The notes beneath the pieces were generated by a model. It worked only from the letters and a program-made list of their open reading frames with translations. It was not told where the DNA came from and did no database searches. Shown one piece after another: positions 1-12,514 of a DNA stretch of 64,000 nucleotides. Location of the stretch: positions 32,955,562 through 33,019,561 of the forward strand of contig CM069599.1 in NCBI GenBank assembly GCA_035771175.1, in the 5' to 3' direction. The translations under genes were made by a program, and so were the position numbers. Numbering within the stretch: the first letter of the stretch is position 1; every line of letters begins with the position of its first letter. This DNA is from Paratinospora sagittata (Eukaryota > Streptophyta > Magnoliopsida > Ranunculales > Menispermaceae).

Positions 1-729
1 AAACTGTGATTGGGAGGGACGTTCACGCCTCTACACACTCTTGAGTCTGGTGGAATAGTTTCGCCCCGACAAGAGAGGACACTGCCCGATGCTAGAATCC
101 CATTGAACAAAAAAAAAAAAAAAAGCTACATAAATCATGAAAAAAAAATTTAGAAAAAATTCAAGGGTATCTAGGTCTCTTCCACCACCTTGCTGACTGG
201 TCCCTTTAGATATTTGTAAACCCTCTTTATGCTCCCAAAGAGGAAAAGTTCTCTTAATTGGGATGTACTTTTGTTAGTTCTTGAGTATCACATTAATCCT
301 AAGTTACTTATATAAACCTTTATGTTAAACAATAAGTTCTTTGTCATTTTACTTGTAAAGCAAATTTGAAAATTGAAAATTGGATTTATAAAGAAAGATA
401 AGACGAGAGAAAATTGATTAAGATGGTATAAACACATATAATGAATATCTTTTAAAAGAGTGACTTATTAACAATCTAGGACATTGATAGAGATCCATAA
501 ACACCTAAAAGAATATGTAAAGAGATAATTAAAAAAAATGAAACAAATAGAAATACTACTTACTAACAAAATATTATTATTTTTTATTAATAATCTAGCA
601 TTTGGTAACTTTAATTCTAATATCTAATTTCTCCAAACTCTAATTGAAATAGAGGTTGAACAAAATTAGAGCGTTTGGTAATAATTTGTCAACTTCAAAA
701 TAAAATAAAAGTTGCAAATAGTAGAGTTT
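1..729. other. AT-rich intergenic DNA, no gene seen
   Basis: No open frame or RNA gene is recognisable. The text is AT-rich with short poly-A runs. The phrase TTTGGTAA recurs near 602, 674 and 817, which suggests old transposon ends. The first 100 bases are more GC-rich and may be the tail of a repeat that continues outside the window. Confidence 0.5.
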
Positions 730-2565
730 AAGGTAGCGTTTGACAAATCTAATCTTTAAAAATAAGCTCTATTTTTTTTAGCTCTATTTTAATAAGAGCT
801 TATTTGAAATGTATTGTTTGGTAACCAATTATGCTTTAACATTTAATTTTAGTTTTGAATTAGATTTAGAGAGTTTGGTAATCAACACTTAATTCTTTTA
901 TTAGAGGGGTATGTGATGTCTTTTATCAAAATATTTTTTATTATTATATTATCTATAATAAAAATATTAAAAAAAATAAATTAAATATTTCTTAAATATT
1001 ATATTATTATAATTATATAAATAATTTATTTATTTATTTATTATTCACGTGGCAATAACAAAATAGATAAAATAAATAAGTTATTTTTAAAGATTATTTT
1101 TAAATTTTCAACTCATCAAACATTTACTCACAAAAATAATGTAAAAGTGTAAAAAATATATTTATTGTTCCAGAAACAAATACTACTAATCAATAAACAA
1201 AAAATATAGTTATTAATAATGATATAGTTGGTTGGGAATGTTATCTCTAACAATAGACATCTCTACATCATTTGTTTGAGCATTAATTCTTAAATTGCTC
1301 TCTTAATCTTCTGAACCATAATCTAATTCAACATTATTATGCTCATATTAAGCAAATAATTCATCTGTAATGACTTTTTTTCTAATGAAGTTATGTACTG
1401 CCATTGATGCGCACATAATACTTCGTTGTATTATAAATGAATATGGAGCTATTTTTTATAAAATTAGAAATCTACCCTTTAATACTTCAAAGGACCGCTC
1501 AATAATATTTCTCAATGAAGAATGACGATAGTTGAAAATTTATTTTCGATTACGAGCTCAAATGTTACGTTGATAATCTGGTAACCAGTATCAAACGTTT
1601 CTATATGGTGTAAAATATCCACATATAATAGGGTAACCAACATCAACAACGTAGTATTTACCTGCAAAATAACATCAATTCATATATAAATTAAAACCTT
1701 TCAATTCAACTTTAAATGCTAATAAATAACTTCATACAATTTGACAAAAAAAAAAAAAAAAAACACTTCATGCTCAGCAGGAGGGGACGTGGGAATTTTG
1801 TACTCGAATTACAAATAGTTTTCAAAAGAATTCTTGAATCATGAGCAAAGTCTTTCCAACCAGCCATTACATACATGAAAGTCATGTAAAATGCACAAAT
1901 AGCCATAACATTTTGTGTACATTATTTTTTTCTTTCCCTATATGACATTTGCTCTCTTGTAGGTATTATATCACTAATGTGTGTACCGTCTATTGCTCTA
2001 ATATAGTCCTATTAGATTAAAAAAAAAACTTTAAATGTTACTTTATTAATACTTTCCATATTATAGAATAAAATAAAAAACTAAAATTAAAGAAGGAACA
2101 AATTTCTAAAATCTCTTTAGGCAAATGTTTAAATGAATATAGTTTTATAATTTCACCTGCAAATTTATTTATTTTATTTATTTATTTATTTGTTTATTTT
2201 TTAGAGGTTTATCATCTACTTGTAGTAGAAGATGATCCAATTATATTAAGAATAATTTTTAACATATCAAATTTACATTAATCACCATTTAAAAATTTGT
2301 CACCACTTGTAAAATAATTTGTCACCACTCAAATTTAGTAAGTAATAATTAATACAAATAATGTTTAATTTAACCAAATATAGAATAATTAATTTCTATT
2401 ATTAATTTTTAAAATAAGAAGTTTGAGTATTTTTGTTACTAAATAATATTTTTAAAATAAATTTTTATAAAAATAAAGTTAAAAGGAATAGAGCTAAATT
2501 TTTAAAAAGTAAAAGTTATAGAGCTAAAAAAAAGTAGTATTATAATATAAAGTTGGGTAGCTTTA
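730..2565 (-). mobile_element. Degenerate PIF/Harbinger DNA transposon
   Basis: Reading the minus strand from about 2010 down to 1375 gives recognisable pieces of a HARBI1/ALP1-type DDE transposase. First comes IRAIDGTHISD, which holds the first catalytic Asp. Next is YVMAGWKDFAHDSRIL, holding the second Asp region. Then come YYVVDVGYP and FNYRHSSLRNIIERSFEVLKGRF. In-frame stops, and a probable frameshift at the poly-T run near 1745-1762, break the frame, so the copy is inactive. The outer limits are estimates from inverted TAGCTCTAT motifs near 730-790 and 2490-2560. The 3-bp TWA target duplication expected of the superfamily could not be confirmed. Confidence 0.7.
1375..2010 (-). pseudogene. 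PIF/Harbinger transposase pseudogene
   Basis: This is the coding remnant inside the element above. The order of motifs (DGTH, HDSRIL, VDVGYP, then the C-terminal RSFEVLKGRF block) matches the family's nuclease domain. In living elements it cuts and rejoins the transposon at a TWA target. Stops fall after FTPYRNV and again within 40 residues, and the long T run disrupts the frame. The N-terminus was not identified, and no Myb-like partner ORF is visible. Confidence 0.7.
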
Positions 2566-2569
2566 TTAG

Positions 2570-3390
2570 ATTAAGGATGAGGCACAGAGGCAAGGTCTCG
2601 AATTTGAATTCGTGCCCATACTAATTCATTCACTTTAGAGAATAATGCCTAATGACTTTTGTAATTTTTGACTCTAAAATAATCTTGCTCCAGGGACACC
2701 AAAAAGATCGTAAACTAACAAAAAAACAAAAAAAAGTTACCGCAGACTATCTTAATTGTTTGGCCGATCCCCTTAGTTGAATTAAGTTTACACATAGTAA
2801 CATTAAAGCATGTAAATCCCCTTTTAGATATGGACGATCCATTTATGTGGGAAAGTGAGCTCTGACCCACGTGTCAGTCACAAGTAATCGTAGGTTTAAA
2901 AGTTAACCAACTTGTTGACGTACACGATATGTATACATGGCCCACTAGTTTATGTACGTACGGCTGGGATAGATTCAATGTATTGTTCTTCTTCAGGTCT
3001 TCTGACTGAAATCAGAGATATCACGTGCTCCTCACGTGATATGACCGCTAAAGTAAAGACTAACCCTTTTTTTCTCAACTTGGTTCCCACCATCAAGTGG
3101 GACCCACTCGCCGCTATAGTACCATAACCACGTGGCACAAACCCATTGCTCCTCGTCATTTAATAAAGTGTCAGAACCTTAACTGGTAACAATCGTATGT
3201 CTGGATGGCGTATAGAAGGTTCTGTACGACCCTCCATCCATCCACGTGTTACAAGTAATCGTAGGTTCAAAAATTTATATATAATCAAATGAAGTCAAAA
3301 GATGTAAAAATGAAAAAAAAAATTGATTGATTGATGGCCCACAAAGGGTTTTGGGTAGGCCCATTAGGACTGATAAAAAGGATTTATAAA
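2570..3390. other. Intergenic DNA, no gene seen
   Basis: The short ORFs here match nothing I recognise. CACGTG occurs at 3022-3027 and 3033-3038, with CCACGTG near 2867 and ACCACGTGG near 3130. These are G-box-like words but no gene start is nearby. The nearest gene begins at 7073, beyond two transposons. Confidence 0.4.
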
Positions 3391-3392
3391 AG

Positions 3393-4492
3393 TTAGGATC
3401 CTAAAAGTTTAAATTTTTGTAACAGAAGCATCAAGATTTTAAAATTTAGATTTTGGGTTATCTAAATAGCAAATTTTTATGACTTGATTGGCGTTTTGCC
3501 TCTCTTTAATAGCAAATTACCTAACCTTTTGGTAATTGTTAAAATTTATCAATCGGTAAAATAATTTATCGATTAGTAAGAAATTTCAAATAATCATAAC
3601 TTTTTCATTTAAACTCTGATTTGAGTGATTCAAGATGAGTTGGAAAAATCTCCTTCTTTTTCTTTCCAACACGTCTTAAATCATTCAAATCGGGGTTAAA
3701 ATGATAAAATTATAGCTATTTAAAGTTTCATACCTATCGATAATCACTCGGTAAGAAAGTTTTTAACTTTTTTATTTTAACTCCGATTTTAAAGATTCAA
3801 AATGCGTTGGAAAGATATTTTTTTCATTTTTCTAACCCATTTTAAATAACTTAAATCATAGTTAAAACTAAGAAGTTATGGTTATTTAAAGTTTACATTC
3901 TGATTAGTCACCACGGATATATAAACTTTAAATGACCATAACTTTTTCTTTTTAACTTAGATTTAAGCGATTCAAAATGCTTTAGAAAGAAAAAGAAAAT
4001 ATGTTTGGAACGCATCTTGAATTGCTAAAATTAAAGTTAAAATTAGAAAGTTGTGACTATTTAAACTTTTTATAGATCAATAAACTTTCGTACCGATTAA
4101 TTATTGGTTATTGATCGGTAAGAAACTTTAAATAGTCATAACTTTCTCATTTTAATTTTAATTTAAGTGATTCAAAATGCGTTGAAAAGAGAAAGAAGAG
4201 ATCTTTCCAAATCATTTTTAATCACTCAAATCGAAATTTAAATGAAAAAGTTATGACTATTTAAATTTTTTTTATAATTTAATAATTGTTTTTACTAATT
4301 GATAAATTTTAACAATTACTAAGGAATCGCATGAGTTGCTATTAGATAGAAGAATAAAACAGTCAGGTACGAAAATCAAATTATAAAAATTAAATTAAAA
4401 ATAACCAATGAGCTACAGAAGACTTAAAATTTAAATTTTAAAACCTTGATACCTCGCGCATAAAATCTCAAACTTACAGGACCTGACTCTAA
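3393..4492. repeat. Foldback element built of four nested palindromes
   Basis: Outer inverted arms are seen around 3393-3460 and 4425-4490; for example CATCAAGATTTTAAAATTTA at the left pairs with the reverse of the text near 4435-4455. A second inner pair, TTGTTAAAATTTATCAAT near 3537 and ATTGATAAATTTTAACAA near 4300, encloses four successive hairpin units of roughly 160-190 bp (about 3570-3745, 3745-3905, 3915-4100 and 4100-4285). Each unit has an arm containing CATAACTTTTTCATTTTAA-like text, then GATTCAAAATGCGTTGGAAAGA-like text, followed by its reverse complement. No ORF is present. No clear target duplication was found. Confidence 0.65.
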
Positions 4493-4508
4493 AAAACCTT
4501 GATACCTC

Positions 4509-6708
4509 GTGCATACCTCGCGAAAGGAATGGAAACCCATACAACTTTCTCGTAATGGTCCTTCTATCTCCCACCTTTTCTTTGCAGATGATATGGCTTT
4601 GTTTGCGGAAGCATCTACAGAGCAGATAAAGGTTATTATGATGTGCCTGGATTTATTTTGTGCGTGCTCGGGCCAAAGAGTTAACTACCAGAAATCTCAT
4701 ATATTTGTATCTCACAATGTGGAGCTTGCGGTGGCTCAAGACATATCTACTATCTCTGGTATTCCCCTTACGGACAACTTGGGTCAGTATCTTGGTGCTC
4801 CCTCCATTCATGGGAGGGTCCGACCTGCTGATTTTCAGTACATCATTGAGAGAGTGACTACTCGATTAGAGGGGTGGAAGACAAAATTCTTGTCCTTTGC
4901 GGGTAGATTGGTTCTAGTTAAATCGGTGCTTAACTCTATTCTCATGTACATCATGCAGACTATGTTGTTACCAATAGGGGTGTGTAATACCATTGATAAA
5001 TTAGTTCGACGTTTTCTATGGAGAGGGTCTAATGAGAAGCAGGGCGTCCACCTCATTAAGTGGGAAATCATCATCAAACATATGGAGGACGGTGGTCTTG
5101 GCATTAAGAGTATGACTTATATGAACTTGGCTCTTTTGGCCAAATTGGGATGGAGACTAATTACAGATAAGAATAGCTTTTGGGCCAGAGTTGTTTCCAT
5201 GAAGTATCTGCATCGGGAAGCTACTATTGATAGGTTGCAGCCTAAGAATGGGGCTTCCAATGCGTGGCGGGGCATTGTTAAAGCCTCGCCTATTTTACGT
5301 AGCGGAGTGCGGGCTCTAGTTCGTAATGGGAAGGACACTCTTTTTTGGCTTGATACATGGGTAGGTGAGGTGGCCTTAATCAATATGAAAATGCGGGATT
5401 TGAGTTTGGTGGAGATGTATAGGCCTGTCTCCAGCTATTGGGTGAAGGGCTCAGGGTGGGACTGGAATGCTCTATCAGGTTTACTCCCTTTTGAGGTTGA
5501 AAATAAACTTGCTGCTGTGCTCTTATGGGATGAGGAGGAGGTTGCAGATGGCATATGTTGGGGAGCTTCTAAGAGTGGCATATTAACGGTGTCCTCTGCT
5601 TATACTATTTCTACTGGCACTCTTATGGGAGATCCTAATTCCCTTTGGAGGATGATTTGGAAGCTTAAAGCTCCTCAAAGATGCAAGACTTTTTTGTGGA
5701 TGGTTGCGTATCGAAAGATCATGTGCAATGCTGAGCGGATGAAAAGGGGTTTCACCATGGCATCTGACTGTATTGAATGTGTGGGATGTATCGAGGATGT
5801 TGATCATATCTTTCGAAATTGCTCTAGAGCCGTGCAATTATGGAAGCGTCTATTGCAGCCAGTTGAGTATCATCTTCAGAGCAATTTGGATTTTCAAAGC
5901 TGGCTTGCTCATAATCTTGCTGGCGTTACTGATTGTAATGTTGACTATGACTGGGCTTCCTACTTTACAGTTGCCGTGTGGGCTCTTTGGAAATGGAGGA
6001 ATGATTTAACATTTCGTAATCTTCGTTTTCACTTCGAGTATAACATGGCTTGGCTTAAAGGGAAAGTGGCTGAAATCATTCATGCTTTTCGAGCTAAAGT
6101 GGCGGTCCATGATGATGGACTGATAGAGAGGGTGAAGATGGTAGGCTGGTGTGCTCCCAATCGTGGTTGGACTAAGCTTAATACTGATGGATGTCTTAAG
6201 AATGCTTCATCGCGAGCAGGGGGTGGCGGTCTTCTCCGTGACTATCGTGGTATGTGGTTGAGGGGGTTTGTGGCTAATATTGGTTCTTGTACTGCAACTG
6301 AAGCTGAGTTATGGGCTGCTGTTCATGGCTTACGTCTTGCTTGGGAGGAGGGCCATCGTTCTATAGTTTTTGAAACAGATTCGGCTATGGTGGCTGGTTG
6401 GTTAAAAGGCGACAGTATGCCGCAGCTTAGCCTTTCCAACTTGGTAAATGAGTGTAGAAGACTCCTTCAGAGAGATTGGATAGTTCAAGTTGAGCACATT
6501 TACAGAGAAGGTAATAGAGCAGCAGACTATTTGGCTACTGAGGCTTTGAAGTTCAATCGGGGAGTGTGTATCCTGTCTCCCCCTCCCCATAGGTTATTCA
6601 ATATTTTGATGGACGATGCAACTGGGGTTACTTGGCCTAGGAGAGTTCAAGATGTAGTGTGCTAGTTTCTTATTGGGTATTCCCCCTCTTTTCTTTTCCA
6701 AAAAAAAA
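4509..6708 (+). mobile_element. 5'-truncated L1-type LINE with open RT/RNase H frame
   Basis: A continuous 718-codon frame (4509-6665) carries the 3' half of a plant LINE ORF2. FADDMALFAEA holds the catalytic Asp pair of reverse transcriptase. Next is the RT thumb/connection region, then a zf-RVT domain (CKTFLWMVAYRKI through CIECVGCIEDVDHIFRNCS). Last is a type-I RNase H domain, with LNTDG, ATEAELWA and FETDS giving the acidic residues. The endonuclease and most of RT are missing, so the copy is dead on arrival. It ends in a short poly-A (about 6700-6708). The left junction lies near 4515-4525, next to a partial duplication of the neighbouring repeat end. No clean target duplication was found. 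Confidence 0.9.
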
Positions 6709-7026
6709 ATCCCCTGATAAAATGAGCTGTACGAGCGTGCCATCCGGCTTCTTTGCCATTCTTACCACTACAAGAACAAGAAGAAGAAAAGAAGAGAAGG
6801 CTTTGAAAGACCGACAACAATACTGCAATCATTTACGGGTCTGCCAAACATCAGAACCTAACCCCAAGAAAAAATAAAACCATCTCTAGACTTCGAAAAG
6901 TACCATCATGATCTAACGGCCCATATCACCCCATCTCACCGTAATAACGTGTTTTCGATGTACCTGATCATCAATAATGTTTCTTACAGTTAAATACGTA
7001 GTTTAACAAACTTAATTGACTCTCTC

Positions 7027-7034
7027 TATAAATA
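7027..7034 (+). promoter_or_regulatory. TATA box of the XTH gene
   Basis: TATAAATA lies 46 bp before the XTH start codon. It implies a transcription start near 7055-7060 and a very short 5' leader. Confidence 0.6.
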
Positions 7035-7072
7035 AAGCAGAGCTTCTTCACACTTTTGAACTGTGATACAGC

Positions 7073-8855
7073 ATGAACATGGCTTCTTCTTCTTCTTCTT
7101 CAGAGCTCTTTGTTCTTGCTACTATTTTCTCTGCGATTATACCATTAATGGCGAAACCTGCAACTTTTTTACAGGATTTTCACATAACATGGTCGGATTC
7201 ACATATCAAGCAACTGGATAACGGGACTGCAATCCAACTTCTTCTTGATCAAAACTCTGGTAGAGTACTACTAATTTCAATGACTACCCATCTCTAATTT
7301 TCTCCTTATAAATCACATGCACTTTTGTTTTTAACAGTTTTGTTTTTGTTTTTGTTTTTTTTTTTTTTCATTTAAGGATGTGGGTTTGCGTCGAGGAACA
7401 AATACATGTTTGGGCGTGTGAGCATGAAGATCAAGCTGATTCCGGGGGATTCTGCTGGGACTGTCACTGCGTTTTATGTATGCATTAATTTATTGGGAAA
7501 GTTGAATCAATTAATTTAGAATTTTCTCGGTTTGTTGTTTTAATTAATGTTGTGGGTAATATTGAATAAAATAATAGATGAATTCGGATACGAACGAGAC
7601 AAGGGATGAGTTAGATTTCGAGTTCTTGGGGAACAGGACAGGGCAGCCTTACACGGTTCAGACGAATGTGTTTGCGAGGGGGAAAGGAGACAGAGAGCAG
7701 CGAGTGAACCTGTGGTTCGACCCATCAGCTCAGTTTCACACGTATTCCATACTTTGGAACCGACATCATATTGTGTGAGTACTACAACCCAACTCTCATC
7801 TTCTTTAATTACTTTCCCTTTTCTTTAATTTCTTTTTATTTATTTATTTTTGTTATTTTCTCTTGGGCCAGGCATATGGTGCCCATTTTTGAACCCACAT
7901 GTATTTAATTGCAACATTTTATTAAGTTCTTTGTTTTATTCAGTATTAATGATCTAATATTTGCTATGAATATTTTATTAAGAGAATAATTCTATTAACT
8001 TAAAAATTTACTAACTGTTGTGACCACCGACACATGCAAAAAAGTGCGGTTTATCTGAGTAAATATTTTAGAGTGTGAAAACAGCTTAGTAAAGCGAACA
8101 CTAAATGCAGCTATGATGAAGACGAGTGTTGAAAGAACTGTAAGTTTGTACTGTTATATCATTATCTAAGGTTCAGAAAATTTCCCACATGTAGTTTAAT
8201 TATGAGTGAAAACCACATTGTTTTCTAATATAATATTTACAGATTTATTTATTTTTAGACTATACTAATTTCTATTTCCATTTAGTTTTCTTAGAGTTTT
8301 ATATTGTTTGGCTGAGGAAGTAGAAAAAGTTGCATCATCTCTTTTTGGTTTGTTGGACTTGCATTATTAAGTGAAGTCATTTTCATCATCCCTCCCTCAT
8401 TGAATATAAAGCTTTTTTCTTTTATTGGTAAAATATATTAATAATAAGCTTCTTATCAAATATATATTATGGTGGCAGTGGATCATCATTCAATTTTTCT
8501 CACATGCATGATATATATATATATATATATATGTGGATTCTTTAATCCACAAATTCACTCAAATAAATAACAAAAACTAAGAAATCATGAAAGAGAACAC
8601 CAATACTTCCAACATTATGATTAATTCCAAGACTATTTTTCAATATCAATATGCTAATGGTGTCCACAAGTGAGTCATGTCACATGTGACATGCCTTAAA
8701 ATTGATATGGGTTATATATATATATATATATATGGGGCCATGCATGCATGGAGGTAGGAGAGACCCATTACCATTTTGTAGCCTTAAAAGGTGCTTTTGC
8801 CTTTTTGGTGATATATGGAGACAAGAATTAGAGGCACTCAAGAGCATGGTGGATC

Positions 8856-8886
<31 letters not shown>

Positions 8887-10044
8887 GATGAGGTTAGGCT
8901 ACAAACTTCAATGCCAATTTCAAATAACCCTAGGTTCAAAAATATTCTAATTTTGCTCATAACCCGATCTCATCAAATAGTTATAATAAAACTCAAATTT
9001 TGCCGACCTCATTTGTAAGAGTTTTTTAAAAGTATTTTTTGATAAACGCTTTTTAAAAAAGCGTTTTTAGAAAAAAGTCGATCTCCCCTAATTTTTTTTA
9101 AAAAGTAATTGTTTTTTTTTATTACAGTTTAGCTAGAAGTAAGTGTTGTTAAATACTTTTAAAATTATTTTTAATTTAAAATCACTTTAAAAAAGTTTTT
9201 CCATCAGTCTTATTTTTAACATAGAATTAGAGAATTGATAAAGAGATTTTTTTTTAAGGAAACCCTAATAAATACATGCATTGAATTTTAGCATAATTTG
9301 CCTAAAGACATAATCTCATATCTTTATCTTTCTTCAGTTTGATCTAAAGTATTAAATTCTAATCTTTGTTATTTTTTTTATATAACAAGATTTAAATCAA
9401 ACTACACCCTATGTGGGCCCTCATGTAGGGAAGAATATCTTATCTTACCTTTTATGTGAAGCACTGGTATTCACAATCTCTTGACCTTCCAAAAGCTTCA
9501 TCTGACCCCACCACTTTGACCCATAATCACTTAAAAATAGTAATAACAAACATCAGATCAGACCCACCAAATCCAATCTGCACCGTCAATTCTTCCTTGT
9601 GATCTGAAAAAATCTAAATTTTTTTAATTTCTTCACTATTATTAATGATGTAGATTCTACGTGGACGACGTGCCAATAAGGGTGTTCAAGAACAACGAAG
9701 CCATGGGAGTACCGTATCCGAGGTTACAGCCAATGGGTATATACTCTACCCTATGGGAAGCCGATAACTGGGCGACACGTGGAGGATTGGAGAAGATTGA
9801 TTGGAGCAAAGCGCCCTTTTATGCTTACTACAGAGATTTTGACATTGAAGGGTGCATCGCGGCCGGACGAGTGGGGTGCAGAAGCACGTCAAATGACTGG
9901 TGGGACGCACCTACGTACCAGCAGCTGGACCCGGTTCAGGCCAGGAAGTACCGGTGGGTCAGGTTGAACCATATGGTCTACGACTATTGCAGAGACAAGT
10001 CTAGGTTTCCGGTACCACCGAGAGAGTGCTTTGCCGGAATTTAA
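7073..10044 (+). CDS. Xyloglucan endotransglucosylase/hydrolase (XTH), GH16
   Basis: Four exons: 7073-7259, 7377-7477, 7578-7774 and 9654-10044. All introns are GT-AG and the frames join to a 291-residue protein, normal for the family. Residues 1-25 look like a secretion signal. DELDFEFLG at 106-114 is the GH16 active site, with nucleophile Glu107 and acid/base Glu111; Asn115 in NRT is the usual N-glycosylation site. The C-terminal XET_C domain carries paired cysteines and ends in PPRECFAGI. XTHs cut xyloglucan in the wall and rejoin it to another xyloglucan chain, or hydrolyse it. The text [13 protein letters not shown] and the short C-terminus suggest an XTH6/7/8-like transglucosylase, but the subgroup is inferred. 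The His often found before the motif is Arg here. A second in-frame ATG is at 7079. Intron 3 (1.9 kb) holds three TA microsatellites. AATAAA is at 10075. Confidence 0.95.
8511..8881. repeat. Three TA microsatellites in XTH intron 3
   Basis: Perfect TA runs of about 20-26 bases lie at about 8511-8532, 8712-8733 and 8856-8881, all inside the third XTH intron. Such tracts are length-variable and can form cruciforms. Confidence 0.85.
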
Positions 10045-10838
10045 GCCGGAAAATGGATGGTGGGTCATCGGAATAATAAAGTCTCTAAATTACAGATAAT
10101 GTGTCTTTTCTATTGTTGTTTTGGACTAAATTGTGTGCCTTTTGAAGTCTATATAGCTGGTAGTAGCTCAATTGTCACAATTTGTCTTGTATCTTTTTGG
10201 TCTTTGTTTATTGGTTGATTCAGAAAAGTTAAAAAAAAAAAAGTAGGTGATTTTGTTGGTATGTAATTCGTACTGTAAAAATGATTAAACTAGAAAGTAT
10301 ATTTGTTTGGATAATGATGCCCATGGAAATGAGAGTTATAATGATGTTGGATATGGGTATTTTGGTCTTTACATTGGATGAGTACTCAAGGTTCCATCTT
10401 ATATATGTAAATTTGCCTCAATTTAACAAGTAAATATACTGGCTAGGAGGCGAATGAAGTCTATTGATAATAGTTTAATATACATTATTCTTGGTGCAAC
10501 AATAAGTGCAATAGTCATATAATCAGGTGGTTACAGATTCAAACAGTCAAAACTTTTTATGATGCAAGTAAGGTTATGTATAATAGCTAGACCAAAAACT
10601 AATCCAACCTTTCTTCACAATGCAACTAAGTAGGAGTTTCAATGACCCAAATATATATTATAGCTAAATTAATAATGTAATATATGCAAATATCTGAGGA
10701 GTATGGTACCTTGATTTATGCTAAAGATCAAGAAAATAAGAAATTTTGTTGTGTCGGCGGACTTTTTAACTTTCTTGAATGACACATTTCATTATTTATT
10801 AGTGTAATCTAAAAAATGTTGTTTTTATAACTAAATAA
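10045..10838. other. XTH 3' flank and intergenic DNA
   Basis: Apart from the AATAAA at 10075 that probably ends the XTH transcript, no gene, repeat or ORF of note was seen. Confidence 0.5.
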
Positions 10839-10910
10839 GTGGCTGTAGTTTAGTGGTAAGAATTCCACGTTGTGGCCGTGGAGACCTGGGCTCGAATCCC
10901 AGCAGCCACA
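10839..10910 (+). tRNA. tRNA-His (anticodon GTG)
   Basis: This is a 72-base cloverleaf. The acceptor stem GTGGCTG (10839-10845) pairs with CAGCCAC (10903-10909), and A10910 is the discriminator. The anticodon stem CCACG/CGTGG encloses the loop TTGTGGC, with GTG at 10872-10874. The T arm contains the B-box text GGCTCGAATCC. No intron and no encoded CCA, as expected for a nuclear gene; the extra 5' G of tRNA-His is added after transcription. A T7 run at 10921-10927 is a suitable RNA polymerase III terminator. The sequence looks functional. Confidence 0.96.
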
Positions 10911-10920
10911 GTTAATGTAA

Positions 10921-10927
10921 TTTTTTT
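10921..10927 (+). terminator. Pol III terminator of tRNA-His
   Basis: A run of seven T starts 11 bases after the tRNA end. Confidence 0.7.
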
Positions 10928-12514
10928 AAAATTTTAATCAAAACCATTTCTGAAAAGACATTTGCATGTAATATAACTTTTTTTCTACCATGACAACGTC
11001 TTCCGGTAAAATATGATTTGAGTGACATTCTTCACCATCAAAGCACACAAAAGATAGACCTTTCCCAAAATAAAGCATTATATTAGCTCATCATCATCAT
11101 CATCATCATCATCATGTCTCCTCTTTAAGAGTATTATACAATAAAAAATAATAAAAGTAATGAACATATCAAGTTCTTTCACATTTCACAGTCTTGCAAT
11201 CAAACATGAGCATCACACCATCAAAACATGCAGAGTTGAGACTTAAGATGGCAATCGAATCAAACCCACACTCAACAAAAAAGAGCTATAATTTAGTGCA
11301 ATTGGGGGACTTGCTCATCCTCTTCCTCTCCCACATATCACCAGCATCAAGAGTGCATTTTTCATCTTCAGTCACTCTTTATGCAACCATGGTCAATCAT
11401 TTGGAAGCCCCTGCATCATCATAACAAATTATTTAAATTTTGACAAACTTTGAACTTTATATTCATTATTTAAAAATAAAAATAAAAAAGAAGAAGAAAA
11501 AAACTGATTTTAGTCACTTATTTTACGTTCTAAAGCTTGCATTGCTCATGCTATATCAAGAATCTAATAGCATTCTCATCAACTCAATAAATAGCCATCT
11601 ATAAACCAATAAAAATAATCTAACAACATCAAAATACCCTATTAATAATGCACACTACTCAGTAACACCATGTACTACTAAAGTAGACTGTAGACTATCA
11701 CATCAATAAAGATTAAAGACCATAAAATTAGGACTTTCCTTTGTCCTTGACAAAATTCCACCAAATATCTAATAAAGAGCATAAAGACTACACAGTTCAT
11801 TTCTTTAACATCAAGATCATGTCTCAAACCTTTTTCTCTATCATAGCTTCATATTTGCCAATGGATATCTTAAATCAATAACTTTGTTTACCGACAATTT
11901 CAATCCATATAATTGGTGCAAATTTGATTTGATTTGCCCCTCGTTCTTATCGTAGATGTGATCTTTAAATTTGAAATTACCCTCTCTTTTTTTGCCTTTT
12001 GGCAGTGTTTACTTAGTAAAAAAAAAAGAGCAAGTTACACCGAAGAAAGAGGTGTTAGTTGTAAATGCATCATTTCCTTACAAGATTGAACCACATAAGA
12101 CAACAAATTTCACAATAACATATTCTCTTTGATAACATACCATGCAGAAATTGTTCCCAACCAATAAATGTGCCAACTACTAACAATGAACTCCCTAAGA
12201 ATCAAAATTTTGCAATTTTTTTCTTTTTGATGTGGAAGAACCAACTTGGAGTTGGTGTAATGGCTAAGAACCCGCCTAAGGATGGAGGAGTCCTCGAGCT
12301 CAAAGCTCATCCCAATTGGGCCACTCCCTATAGGGTTTTTCAGCATGCGAGGATAGTGAGGTTCACCCATATCTCGAGGGACTACTTGATTGTTCTAAGA
12401 GACCCAAATACCTTCAAATCACAAATAAAAATAAATCTTGCAATCTGGCAAAGGAAAGAATGTTAGATAGATATCCTAAAGAGCAAAGAACCAAAATTAC
12501 CTCTCAATTGAAAA
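10928..12514. other. Intergenic DNA with a CAT microsatellite
   Basis: A (TCA)n run lies at 11088-11115. The rest is AT-rich with no gene that I recognise. A GC-richer patch at 12235-12380 looks like a repeat fragment of unknown type. The 3' end of the minus-strand C1D gene abuts the right side. Confidence 0.45.

Noticed and set aside
2575..2625. Possible SINE or tRNA piece (GGTCTCGAATTTGAATTC)
   Set aside because: No cloverleaf and no matching A box; too short to support.
11088..11115. CAT tandem run as a possible CRISPR-like or coding His repeat
   Set aside because: It is a plain trinucleotide microsatellite in non-coding DNA.
12235..12380. Possible tRNA-derived SINE (TGGTGTAATGGCTAAG resembles an A box)
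   Set aside because: No convincing B box, tail or target duplication was found.
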